From Thysanoteuthis rhombus (lineage: Eukaryota; Mollusca; Cephalopoda; Oegopsida; Thysanoteuthidae), in the NCBI GenBank assembly GCA_963457665.1, contig OY735219.1, positions 24,227,685 to 24,291,684 on the forward strand: a stretch of 64,000 bases of DNA. The letters are read 5' to 3'. The notes under the pieces were generated by a model. That model had not been told where the DNA came from. It searched no databases and was given only the letters and a program-made list of their open reading frames with translations. The translations under genes were made by a program, and so were the position numbers. How positions within the stretch are numbered: position 1 is the stretch's first letter; every line of letters starts with the position of its first letter. Of this stretch, positions 1 through 12,375 are shown in pieces.

Positions 1-59
1 GATGCTGAAGAATGTAGGTGTTATTTGTAACTCTACCTGTTAAGATAAAACTCCAATGC

Positions 60-140
60 ATTTTTAGGAACCATTTTGCAAGTCTAGACAAAACGGTATG
101 GCCAGGAGTGCTTGAACAGCAAACAAACATATGCATATAT
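60..140 (+). repeat. short dispersed repeat B, copy 1
   Basis: GGTATGGCCAGGAGTG with related flanks (AAGTCTAGACAAA) recurs at 6828-6892. Confidence 0.5.
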
Positions 141-2305
141 AAAAAAGGATAGAATCCTTCACTACTAATTGTGGTGGCTACGTTTGGTTGTTCAACAGTA
201 TGGATAGTGGTACTTTTTTCAGGTGGGATTATATCAGAGAAATTGAACACATTGTTACGGTTGTGTTGCGAGAAATAATGTGGAGAGAAAAAAATCTAGG
301 CTCTGTTGGCTGTTCATATATTAATTGAATATTTCCTTGAAAGAAGTTATCTGAGCATGAATGCTTTTGTTTTATGTAATGGTGGCATTACTCTCTACCT
401 GTCTTATAAGTGAGCTATTAAGTTGTGCTCCAAGCCATTACCGATTTGATGCTAGTCCAAGGCGATTCCCATTTTTAGTGTATAACTGGCAGACTTGCCA
501 ATTTCAAGTGTTTGGCCTTGAAGATGATTGTCTTTAGGGTTCAGTGTGCCTATTTTTGTTATCATCACCATTATTATCACTTAATACCAATATGTATTTT
601 TAACCTTACTTAGCTCCTTTTTTCTTTTTTCTACAATATGTAATTGAATCACTTCATAGGTGTCAATGTTTGGGGGGGGTTGTCTTTATATTATGAATAT
701 GAAGTGAATCATTGGAATATTGGAACACATAAACTGAATCCTTCATAATTCATCCGACCATTTGTTTAATATTTTGAGGACTGATAAATTGTATTTTTAT
801 TCAAATGTGTTCAAAAAATTTGAAGAACTGTTGCTACTAAAATTCAACTCAGAAAGTTCTAAAACTACTGGGTCATTTGAGGAGTGAATTTCTTATTTAA
901 ATAGATTTCTTTGATTTTCAAATTCAAGGATTTGAGACTGAAGTGACATTTCCTGTATGTGTATATTATTGCACTAAAAAGAACTTTACTCTTATACCTT
1001 TTGGTAATTGATTAAGAAGGAAGAATTTTCTTTGATGCTAACAAGATAATTGAATGAGACAAGTCTGCTTTTTCTTTCCTTTTTTTTTTCCACAGCCTAT
1101 TCCCAAAATCCATATCAATCTTGGCAACACCATTAACCCAGCGAGTTCCCTATATTAATACTTTCCTTTACTTTTGAGAGAAAAATGTTGAATATCAATA
1201 AGTCGTTTCAATCTCTCATCTGGTTTTGTCTTAACTATTTCATGTGAAACAAGAAAAATATCTTGCTTTTCTATAACAATGTATCATTCATATTGTAACA
1301 TTGGGTGGATTATACTTGCATAGCCACCTTTTATTGAAGGCTTCTGGTTTCTGGAATAAAGCCTATTCCTATGATAATTGGTAGAATTCCTTATTTTAAG
1401 CCTGAAATGTTGGATCCTGAATTAGTATACTAAGTATGTGTCTGCTAGAAGATATTTGGTATTTACTTCAGGAAACACCTTTATCCTACCATTGACTACA
1501 GCCTTTTTGAACATGATATTTTATAACCTTGTGTATATGGAGATGGATAACAAGTCTATAGCCTCGAATATGAATGTCATAAATCAAACATTATACAGAG
1601 AAAATTTCAGATCGAAATGTAGCTATGACAACTATGTGTCAGGCTATGATCTACCTTTGTTCACTTGTCCTTTGCAGGTCTTGGATCTCCATAAATTCAG
1701 ATCGTTTTTTCATATTTAGCTGTTGTAAAATAGATTCAAGGCTTTACATTCTAATTTACAAAGATATTTGTGGAACCCTTCTAACAGAAAAATTCTTGGA
1801 TATTTTTTATGTCGCACTGTTCATTTGACCATGTTTTAATTACCCGACCTTTTGTTTTGTGCCTAGAACTTTGAATGCATTGCTTCACTTTTTCTCCTTG
1901 GAATTTGTGCTTTTTTCTTTTTTCTCCTCTGTGACCCTTGTGACATTTTTCCCTTGCCAAGTATACTTTTATTACCCACTGGGGAGGCTTTACAGGCGGA
2001 AAAATCAACTTTCACATGAAATACTTGGTGTTGAAAGGCATTCTGATGCCTTAGAATATAAATATAAAAAGCTAATGATTTTTGTAGAAAATACTACAAA
2101 ATCTGTTCTGACAATCATTTTATTAATTATAAGTAAGTGAACCAGGAAATTATGTACTGTTATGTTAGTTTCATTTAGCAATAATTGTTCTATTCTTAGC
2201 AAAATTCCATCAACTCAGGCTCTAAGGAAATAGAAATATTTCAAGTTGCTAAAGAACTACTTGCGTGTTGTTTTTTTTGGGGGGGGGGGTCCAAATATAA
2301 TGATG

Positions 2306-2412
2306 GGATGTCCAATTGACAAAACATGGTGTTGAGGATGTCCAACTGACGAAGCAGGTTGGTGAGGATGTCCGACTGACGAAGCAGGTTGGTGAGGATG
2401 TCCGAGTGATCC
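2306..2412 (+). repeat. 30-bp tandem repeat, about 3.5 units
   Basis: Units begin GGATGTCC at 2306, 2336, 2366 and 2396. Units 2 and 3 differ at a single base while unit 1 is more diverged. A G run of about ten lies just upstream. Confidence 0.85.
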
Positions 2413-2617
2413 AGTAATTTAGACAAATACCTACAAGAATTTATGTGGAGTGACAGATTGGCAATGTATTTGTTTCTCTGAATGAACAATATCTCCTTTT
2501 AACTTTGTCAATGAAATAAAATATTTAAAAGTGAAAGTGTACATATAAGTGATCATGAGTGAACAAGTTGTGGTATTTCCAATCCATCTAATGATATAAT
2601 ACGCTTTGTCACTGACT

Positions 2618-2765
2618 GCAGACAAATAGATAAGGTCAGGATAACCTCACAAAGAGACCAGACCAACCTCACATCTCTTTGACAAGGTGAAAAGTGAACG
2701 CCTGAAACTATTTGGACACATCAAACAATCAAAAGTGGGGGATAAAACCAAAATGCAGATGACCC
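2618..2765 (+). pseudogene. possible LINE remnant
   Basis: Reads ITSQRDQTNLTSLFDKVKSE followed by RLKLFGHIKQS, resembling the I-x-x-R-R-L-R-W-F-G-H-V block near the end of LINE ORF2. It is short and only moderately convincing. Confidence 0.35.
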
Positions 2766-3135
2766 AACATAGTTCTCTGGTCAAAATATAACAACTGGAT
2801 TCAGATTAACACTCAAGATCGTGTAATTTAGTGAGGAAATAAGTTGTGAATTTGCTATCTTCTGTAGTTGGAAGCATCACATGATAATGGGTGAACAATA
2901 TCTTCTACTTTATTAATGCAACTAGCTAGGATACCCATCATTGCCTGGGGAAAAATAACTTCGAAATTCGCAACACATTGGAAAATATCTTCCTAAATAT
3001 ATTTCTTCTTGCACAACTCGACAAATTGAAAAAAGATATTTACCCGCAAAATTTATTCTTTGCTTATCCATGCTGATTACTGACTATTGAAGATTGATGG
3101 CCAGAGTTGAGTTCTGAATAAAAGAGTTTAGGATT

Positions 3136-3448
3136 GTACAGGCTGCACCAAAGGAGCTAGAGGGCTGAAAATTTCAGCATTTACTCCTTATGTCTATGAA
3201 AAAATTTTTTTTAACTGTTCTTTTGTCACCCCCAAATAGGTTCTTGGTGGGAGTTCATTTAACAGCATAAGTTTATGCTAAATTGATCCCTTAGTTTGTG
3301 CCCAGCTGAATTCATTATTTATTGAAAATCCAGACTTTTTAGTGATGTGAAAAAAAGGCAAGTAAAGTATTTATTGATCACCCTTTTTTTCCCAATTTTT
3401 TCTCAATTTTTACATCTGGTCTGGTTAGTCACTCAATAGCAGCTCATT
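3136..3448 (+). repeat. dispersed nonautonomous repeat family A, copy 1
   Basis: It starts near GCTGCACCAAAGGAGCTAGA and ends near CTGGTTAGTCACTCAATAG. The same start, middle (TTTATGCTAAATTGAT) and end are found at 32.1-32.5 kb and, inverted, at 59.8-60.2 kb. No ORF or clear terminal inverted repeat was seen. Confidence 0.75.
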
Positions 3449-3464
3449 TTTCTAGATATAGTGG

Positions 3465-3600
3465 GTAAACATTTCAATTTTCAGCGCTCCAAATGCATTA
3501 GTGCAGCCTGTACGTGCAAAACATGCATATATAGCCAGCCAGACCCACTTAAAAACGGAAGAAACCTATTTCAACAGTTTTCGTTGACAGTTCCTTCTAA
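3465..3600 (-). repeat. family A, copy 2 (partial, inverted)
   Basis: The segment GTGCAGCCTGTACGTG ... GAAGAAACCTATTTCAACAG matches 60110-60235 in the same direction and the reverse complement of 32100-32190. It lies head-to-head beside copy 1. Confidence 0.6.
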
Positions 3601-4027
3601 ACATTTGACTTCTATATTAATGTACATGAGCATTTGTGTAGGTGTGACTGATTTTACAAATACACACCTGATATTAATTAGAATGATATCCTACCTTGAA
3701 TTCAAATTCAGTTTTCCTCTTTCCAAGTGAGACTGTAGCATTAAATTTCTCACCAATGTTGTACTTGAAAAGGATAGAACCTCAGAGTTTAAGATGCCGG
3801 TCTTTTTGCTTCTGAGGCAAACTTTCAAGTGTACAGCTCTTAATAGTTTTTGTGGACTGTTCTTGATCTATTGATGTTTTCTGTTGATCTTGAGATGAAA
3901 AGACCCAGTAAAATAAGATCAAACTTCTAATCACTATCACATCTGTCTACTGCAACTACATCATTATAAAAAGAGAAGAGACTGAAAACATTCAGACTGC
4001 ATACCTCTGCAAACACTATCGTCAAGA

Positions 4028-4320
4028 GGGAGGTAATTGTGCATGGATCTGCACCAAAATCTAATTATTTTTTCCATGGTCCATTGTCTACCTTTACACG
4101 AAAATTCATTGAAATTCATCGAAAGCTTTTAGAGAAAGCGTGTGGACAGACATGAAATTTGGGGGACATTATTTGGTGTGGACATATAACTACGGCGTAG
4201 GGGAGGTAATTGTGCATTGACCTGTCCCCAAATGCAACCTCTTCTTTCATGGTCTATTGTCTGCACTTCCTCAAAATTTAATCGAAATCCACTGAAGAGG
4301 TATTCAGCCACAGCTTGTCC
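4028..4320 (+). repeat. diverged direct duplication, offset 173 bp
   Basis: GGGAGGTAATTGTGCAT occurs at 4028 and 4201. Each is followed by a matching TTCCATGGTCCATTGTCT / TTTCATGGTCTATTGTCT segment and an ATCGAAA segment. Probably two units of an old repeat. Confidence 0.65.
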
Positions 4321-5014
4321 GGGTCTTTTTCTGTTACCTCTATTTTATAGTTTGCTAAATAAATGGACTGTTTACATTGAGGTTTTATCATTGGAATGTT
4401 CTGTTTACTACCATCATATTTGGATACCAGAACTGAAGAAGGTTGTAGAATGAATTATCCGAAACGTCTTAACAACAAAAATGATTGTTAAATTGTGCAA
4501 AAAAAACTTTGAACGTTAATGAACCTTCTGAAAACCATAGACACTATCGTATGAAAAGTATTCTGAATAAGATTGAATTTTTTTTTTTGTAAGCTAAAAT
4601 ACCTTTGATACTGTTTTAATAATTTTGAATTTGCATTCGTTTGGTTTTATTAGAATTTTATAAATTTACTTCAATATTGAAATTGTTTCTATTGTCAGAA
4701 ACACTGGATCCAAGCTGCATACCTAATCAATATAAACAGATTGTATGTTAACTAAGATTGTTTTGGAAGAATCATGCTCGCAGACTTTGGATGTGAAATA
4801 ATGTAGTCTATCAAAAATGGTGTCATTATTATCCCTGAGGCTGGTTTGATTTTTTTCTCTGAACCTATTTGTTTTGGTATCTAATTTTGACTATGAATAT
4901 TTCCCTCATGAAGCTCCAGAAAGAATTTCCCATCATTCCTAAGAAGAAATGTTTACAACCATTGCATCATCTAGATAGTCACCTATGGGGCTAAAACATG
5001 AAACCTGAACAAGA

Positions 5015-5335
5015 TTGTCCTAACTGAGAATCATGCAACATGCCCCGGAGAGAATCATGCTCAACATTACATGGAGTGATTACAAGACAGCATATTATAT
5101 TAATCCTTAGAAACCATTGGAAAAAAAACTCAAATGGCAATGGGCTGGTCATGTTGCAAGAATGGCAGACAATCATTGGGCATCATGTCTCACATTGTGG
5201 ATCCCCAGAGAATAAATGTAAAACTAGCTGGCTAAATATTAGATACAGTGACGAACTGGACAAGTTTTAAAAATGTTGGCTCTGTGATGCCCATGATAGG
5301 GAAGTTTGGTGAATCTTGGGGTTAGGTCTATGTAC
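5015..5335 (+). pseudogene. LINE 3'-end (reverse transcriptase C-terminus) remnant
   Basis: Frames interrupted by stops read KLKWQWAGHVARMADNHWAS, then LWIPRE, SDELDKF and CDAHDREVW. This order (KWQWAGHVARM ... W-x-P-R-x-G-K ... RW-DD ... AxDRxxW) is the common C-terminal segment of LINE polyproteins. Several frameshifts are needed, so it is dead. Confidence 0.65.
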
Positions 5336-5691
5336 TTATTTGTATGTACAAGCCTTATGCTTTCTGATCATCATTCATTCTCCTCATATCTTTTATCCTT
5401 TCTCTTTTCTCTCTCTCCTCACCCTCCCTTGCAAAGTAATTAACAAAAACTAGAGTAAGACTGGAAGAGGGTGCTTATGCTTGGATTTAGCAAAATGGAC
5501 CAAACCTCCAGTATAACTGTCTTCCTCCCCAACCATCTTTGCAATCTCATAAATAAAGGTAGGAAAGGAAGAAAATGCTTGTGCTTGAAAGGGTGCAAAA
5601 GCCTCAACTTTCACTAAAATTGTTATTTATTCATTACTTCTCCCTCACAAGTCTGAAGCCTAAAAATTAACACATTAGTAATAGATCACAG

Positions 5692-5692
<1 letters not shown>

Positions 5693-5740
<48 letters not shown>
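5693..5740. repeat. (TA)n microsatellite
   Basis: Uninterrupted TA dinucleotides, 48 bases. Confidence 0.98.
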
Positions 5741-5741
<1 letters not shown>

Positions 5742-6827
5742 CATAAGTAATCAATAATAAAATGGACAGGTATATTAGTTTCAATTTCCTCTTTATGTTG
5801 TTATAATTGATATAGATATATATCCCATAGGTAATAGATTACTTTAACAAAATTATAAAAATTATATATGTACTTTAATTGCGGAAATAGTGTAGACTTG
5901 TGTTATTAGAGCACCCTTGGGGATTTAAGAGTGCTGTTATGAAGTATTGGCTGTTATAATGGGTGGATTTTTTTATGAAGTATATTAATGAAAAGCCCAA
6001 AAGTACAGACAAAAATGACTTCTTATCACCCTTTCACCATCTAATGCCCCAAATAAAGGTTCTAAAATAAAATGAATGAACCAAAAAATAATTATGCTAA
6101 TCATATATGAAAAAAAAACAAACGTGCCACCAGAAAGAATGTTGATACAAGTGTTTATATTATATATATATTTGTAAGAGTAATGATGATATCTTAGTAG
6201 TCAACACTTGTTGAATTTCCATGGGTCTAATTAGGCACAATTGTTGTTTAGTCCATTTTGTTTTGTTTTTTTCTTCTCAAATGGAATAAAATCATCTATA
6301 ACAATCAGAACATTGAAATATATCAGCGGTGATGTGTCTGGATATCAGACTTTTCTATAAACTTAGCACAATTGAAAATGTTCTATTGTGTAGGTATCTG
6401 CACTTCTATATCTTATGTGTTACATCTGTGCACAGAGAGGGTAATGAAGGATAATTTAAACAGCTAACAATGAAATAGGGGATTGGTCCACCTTTTGTTG
6501 ATCGTAATGATATAGAGAAGAAGGTATTAAAAAAGATAGAGAACTCTCCATCACAGTCAATAATTACACAACCTCAGCATCAAATTTTGAAGTCCTATGA
6601 GGAAAAATTCCATCAAAGAATAGAGATGATCAGAATAAATTCTATTTATGACATCATGGGCATTTTGTATCTGAAAACATCTAGAAAAGTTTTTTGATTA
6701 ATACATCTAGAAACGTCTAAATCCTGGAGAATGTAGATGGTATTATTAAACCTGTCAGAATAGGTCCGTCAAAAAAACTTTCTTTCCAAAAAAAAATTTT
6801 TTTTAATTGGGTCTTGTGGTGAACTGA

Positions 6828-6892
6828 TGCCAATTTTTAAGTCTGTAGATAAAGTGGTATGGCCAGGAGTGGTGGAACACACAGACATACTC
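6828..6892 (+). repeat. short dispersed repeat B, copy 2
   Basis: Shares AAGTCTGTAGATAAAGTGG and TATGGCCAGGAGTGGTGGAA with the copy near base 60-140. The family is unknown. Confidence 0.5.
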
Positions 6893-9800
6893 ATGCTACT
6901 TGTTTAGTTCCAATGTATTTATAAATATGAAAGAAAAGTAAGTTCAGTGGAAATTTCAAATAATAAACCAGCTAGTGAATGGTTTTTTTTTGGAGGGGGG
7001 ATTCTACCTCACATCAGGATTAATGACAGTACAGTTGAAGAGACATTGATCATTTGTAAATTCACCAGCTAAAAATCTACTGCTCATATTGATCAGATTT
7101 CGCTATGATATACATTTTATTAATCAATTTCAATGTTGAAATTGTTTACAAGTTTGTTTTTAAAATGGTATGATTGTGACAAGTCTGTTAGTAAATAGTT
7201 CGTCTTGGGGTAATCTTTATCTTGATAAATGGCTCTGACACATCAGAAATGGTAGTTTTTTTTATCACCAGAGTCTAGAAGCACTTTATCTGCTTTGTAT
7301 AAAACGGTTGATATTTGAGAATATCCGGTAGATTAAATAAATCTTTGGTAGATTATTGCAACATCTGATTCCTAAATATCATGTGGCTATGAATCCAATA
7401 CGGTTCTTCATCCTCAATAACCAACTTCTTTGTGTCTAGTTTTTCTTATAAGATACAATTCGTAGCATAAAGATAATTAGTGGGTGTAAGTACTATTTAA
7501 GTCATTGTATATAGTGTTAGATTTGGAGTAATCTGGTGATTCTTTTAACTTTGTAATGTGTAGCAGTTGGTTAGCTTCTAATTCCAAATATATCATTCTT
7601 TACAGCAAAACTAGATTTCTCGAAACAATACACAGAAAATTTCTCATCTGGTGAGCATTGGCTTATTTCCCAGTCAAGAGGAAAATACTGGAAGATTGGG
7701 AGTTTCAACAGATTACATGACCAAGATTGAAAAAAATAATTTGCTCTTTCATCAACTTGGCAAGCTTTTATCTAATGCAAGACGGATTCATTTCCCCATT
7801 GACTGCTATACTTCAGCCAGTTGAACTGTTTGTGTCTTTTCAGTTAGGATGTTTAATAGCAATGATGATAATAAGGTTCATTTTCATTGATGAAACAAAG
7901 AATAAAGATATTTTGCTGGATGTTAACCTGCAGGATTCGATGAAATATAAACAGACTGTGAACTTCTGAAGATTGGCAGCTCTAGAAAAGTGAATTGTTG
8001 AAGCTATTTCTGGGCATAAGCTTCAAGAGGTTACATTGATTTGATGATTAACAATTTTCCTAGAAATGTTGGCTATCGGGGAGGACATTTTTTCGATATT
8101 GATAATCCTAAAAATCATATCAATATTAACCTGTATGTCATCAATAATTATTGATAACTGATCTTCTGAAATGTTGTGCTAATGATACAAACAACATGGA
8201 GTTCAATCGTCCAAAAAACCCTTTGAATGTCAATGATCCTGCTCAAAACTATAGTCAGTTGTCTCATTCATTTTGCTTTATTTAAATTTACTTTCAAAAT
8301 CATCAATTTATCTGGATTCACATTTTCATTTCTGCAATTTTCAACAAAAATGAAGAAGTTAATCACCAAAGATAATGATATTAATTTGTACTGATCAAGT
8401 CATAATGATGCCACATCTCTAAGTCACAAATGCCAATCAAAATTTATAACCGTTCCCTAAAGCAAGTTTTAATTTGTTTTATTCTTGACTGATCTGTATC
8501 TTGATAGTTCCTTTATAGATACAATCATATAGAATTTGAAAACGTAGATTTTATTTATCATATACTGAATTTTTTTTCTCAACATTTTAAATTAATAATA
8601 CTTTTAAAAAATATTTATTAGTACTGTTATCATCAATTTTGGTACACAAGACTTATCCTAAATGTTTTAAGATGCTGGGTTATTACATGCTGAAGTAATT
8701 GGAAAAATTCAAACCAGAGTTGAGGGTTTCTTTTATCAGTCAATTTCTACATAAAATACACAGTATCCGTGTTGTATAAATAACTGTTTCAAGGGGACAA
8801 ATATTGAAAGTATCTCAAACAATTGAGTAACATATTTCTTGTTGTATAACTTTTTGATAGCCAGATCTATTATAAATAGGATTGTGTTGAAAAATTTCTG
8901 AGTTGCATAAATTTCAGATGCTCCAATATCAGACACTCAACTATTTTTAAGAATTAATGTAATTTTTTTTTCATTTATCCATGAATGAAATACTGTTTTT
9001 TCTAAATAATTTTTCAGAAGCATCTATGTAGCATAAACATTATTAATCAAATGACAACTTTTTTTAAAAGCCATTGATCAAAAAATTTGCAGTAGATGAA
9101 TTTTTGTAAAACTAAAAAGCATACATACAAAGATATCTTATTGAGATTTTATAAAATTAAACTAGTATTTTGTTAATATAAGAGTACCTTTAAATTCTTG
9201 GCTACTCACATGTTAATGACTCAACCCTGTGGTACCTCAAGATAGCCATAGCCTATGCTACACAAAAAATCTGGGAATTCCAGAAACTCGGGACACACTT
9301 GGTCCTATGGTTGTCAAGTTTGTGATGCTTCACTGTTTTAAAAGATAATTCTCTCCCACACACTCTTCCTCTCTCACCCCCTCTCTCTCTCACACTCGCA
9401 CACATTCCTTCTCTCTCTCTCATGTGTGTATCTACTATGAAATGGTTTCCAACTAATCTGATTCATAATTCTTTGGACTTTTGAGTTCTTTTGGTGAATG
9501 CCAGAAATATCTCATCTACAAAACAAATTCATTCACTATTAGCGTGATTTATATAGACGGCACTCTTGGACACTTGAAGCGTCTAAGCCCTGGATGAACC
9601 AGGTGTGTCGTAATTACATTCTATCTACTATGTCATCATCCAAGCATCCAAACATCAAACTGTTTTCTCTTGCAGAGATGAATGATATATAAACATGATC
9701 CCCCCAAGTTTTTCGAGCAAAGTTCATTCACATAATTATGAAAGTTGTGATGATATATTTTCTTTAATTTGTACATATATCTCTCAAAATCCAGGACCTT

Positions 9801-11841
9801 GATGAATAACTCATAAGTATTATCCTTTGAGGATTTTCTTTTTACAAAACATACATGAATGATGTGTAAACAAACTACAGAACAAGTCCTTGTTGACAAG
9901 GCTATAGTTTAGTAATAATGATTATTCACTTACTAAAACATAGTTGTTTTTTTTATGAGAACACTATTCCTAGTGTCAACAATTACATATTTCAACTGCA
10001 TTTTATATTTATTGATGGTTTTGGATTCCAAAAAGCAACAAATGTCTTGAAATGTTTGCTTAGAGACATTTTGACATATTAATTGATGTAAACTTTTGCT
10101 TATTTTTCTACAGCAAATATCACGTCTTGCTGAAAACTTTGACAGCTTCAATGTAGAGTTTTTCCTAATATTAGCTCTTCATTGGTGCTATGCTATTGGT
10201 CTTGCTAAGGAAAAATCCTGGAGTAAGGGATGTTCAAAGGTGTTGAAATAATCAACTTTTCATGTAGAAGGTCACATACAATTAATGATAAAAATGTTAG
10301 TAAAGTGGTAAAGCTGTACACGGTATAGCCAATAAATCTTAGGCTATCTATTATTCCTGATTGTCTTGTTTTCTATGCAATATAAAGTGGCAATAGTTGA
10401 GACTTTTGAACTACTCAGCGTATAGGAAGATTACTTTTTCATAGGTGGGGTTACACTTTAGTGAAAAGTTCAAAGTTGAACTTCCTAAAGTACTTTGAAG
10501 TCTTTGACAAAAATCCTCGTTTCCTTTTAAATTGACTTTAAGTATAGGACAATAACACCGAACTGACAGCCATGAGAACAGTGTCTGGATATTCTCACCA
10601 TACTTGTTTGTAACAAGGAGTGACTAAGTTTTAATTTAGTAGATGAGATGAGATTGCTACCTCAGAAAGAATGCCTTGAGCATCTCTATTTATAAATGTT
10701 GATTCTGATTTTGGATAGAGGAGTGTTGATATTTGTACTCGGGGATTTAGGAAGTTTTCATAAGTGGAAGGTTGAATAGGATTGGTTTAGTTATGAAAAT
10801 GTTCATTATTAATTTCTATCAGTAAAATCAAGCTTCTTTTTTTTTCTATTCAAAACTACATCGGGAAAACATTTTCAAGCTTTTCAGGTATGATCAAGGA
10901 AAAACGAAAGTCAGTGATTATGTTGAGAATAAATAAAATTGTGTGGATTTTTCCCCAATTTCAAAAATATTACAATTCCGAACTATGTATGGGTCCTTAC
11001 ATTTTGGAAATTTGTAAAAGTCCCTAACATTTTTAAAATTTATATGGACCCTTTATAAATGTCCTAAAATTTGATGGTAAGCCATACGTTCAGGTTGTAA
11101 TTTTCTGATTTTTTTCTGAAGTCTGAATGTAAACATTAACATCAAACTGTTCTAATTAATGTCAACATGGTAATTTTATCATTAAAGCTTACAATGAATA
11201 AAAATGAGATTTTTCACTAGAATTAGAAAATTGATTTCAAGAAAAACTGTTGGGAATACCTACTCATTTGTTTGTTAGAGATTCAATGATTTTATTTATA
11301 TAGGATAGTTTTAGAACATCTGACATGCTGATTTCTTTAAATTTATTTACAGAATGACAGTTTCTCTTAATATTTTATTTAGAAAAAAAACCAGATTAAT
11401 ATATCTTGAGAATATTGATAGAACTTGTTACTTTTTAATAGTAAAAATTGTTTTCTAACAATCATGTTCATCCCTCATGACATTTTTTAAAAATGCTAAG
11501 GTCTAGAGATTTTATGCATGTACAGAATAAATTATCTATCTGATATAGAGATTAAACTCCTGGGTTTTTTTTCATCTGGATTTCAGTACTCTACCACATA
11601 ATTACATCTACTAAGTGATATTTATGAAATCTATACTCACACAAACTAAACTTTTTAAAAACTTTTATGGATGCACAGACTAAAAAACATGTATTTGTGA
11701 ACAAAGTGATGGTGATGATAGGCTCTACCGCCTCACCTTTTAGCAATTTTAAAATAATGCAAAATGATAGAACCAGTGCTGCTGCCATTTGTTTCTCATA
11801 TATATTATTCTAATAATGTTCTTTTGATATTTCATCTCCAG

Positions 11842-12375
11842 ATGCAGTCTCTTCCATTCCTCCTTCCATCAACAATTCAAGCATTGGTGAATTGATGTCA
11901 TCTTTCCAGTCAATGGATTTGAGCCACAACAACAGCACCAACAATGCTCTTACCAATGCTGGCAGCAATATGACCCCCAACAGTGTCAAAGCTTTAGTGC
12001 CCATCATCCGTTTTCACAAAAACGTTGATTTTTCCCCCATATTTTTTCATTCAGTACAGGGTCGAAATATTTTGCTTGACGTAGAGAAGACAGTGGCCAT
12101 GCGCCGACGTGAGGAATACTGCAATGGCTATGTATTCACATCAAGGCCAGTGCGCAATGAAGTCATTGTCCTTCAAATCTTAGCCATTGACAGATCCTAT
12201 GTAGGTGGACTAGCTTTCGGTTTCACAACTTGTGACCCTTGTTGCTTGACTTTTAATGACCTCCCTGATGATGCCGACCAGTTCCTTGACCGTCGTGAAT
12301 ACTGGGTAGTGAATAAAGATGTGTGTAGAAGTCCTGATGTGGGTGATGAGCTCAGTTTTCATCTTACTCCAGAAG
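11842..12375 (+). CDS. neur/NEURL1: neuralized exon: inter-NHR linker and most of NHR2
   Basis: The acceptor is TTTCATCTCCAG ending at 11841 and the donor is AAG|GTAAGT at 12375/12376. It enters with 2 bases of a split codon and leaves with 1 base (G). The first ~60 residues are Ser/Asn-rich linker. NHR2 then starts near GRNILLD and runs through CNGYVFTSRPVRNE, GGLAFGFTTCDP and REYWVVNKDVC to GDELSFHLTPEG, typical Neuralized NHR blocks. The open frame continues past the donor to 12434, but that tail is intronic read-through because the NHR resumes exactly at 32591. An ATG at 11895 lies inside the linker and is not needed as a start. Length and order match the second NHR of Neuralized rather than the first, because the RING follows directly. 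Confidence 0.93.

Larger units (their letters stand above)
1..11841. other. upstream intron of neuralized or intergenic sequence, no exon recognised
   Basis: AT-rich sequence with only short, unrecognised frames. I looked for an NHR1-like exon and saw none. It contains repeat-family copies, LINE remnants and a microsatellite listed separately. Because the NHR2 exon has a normal acceptor, at least the part next to 11841 should be intron. Confidence 0.5.

Noticed and set aside
7727..7969. 80-codon + ORF in the upstream region, considered as a possible NHR1 exon
   Set aside because: No NHR blocks (CNG, RPV, GFT) and no exon-like boundaries.
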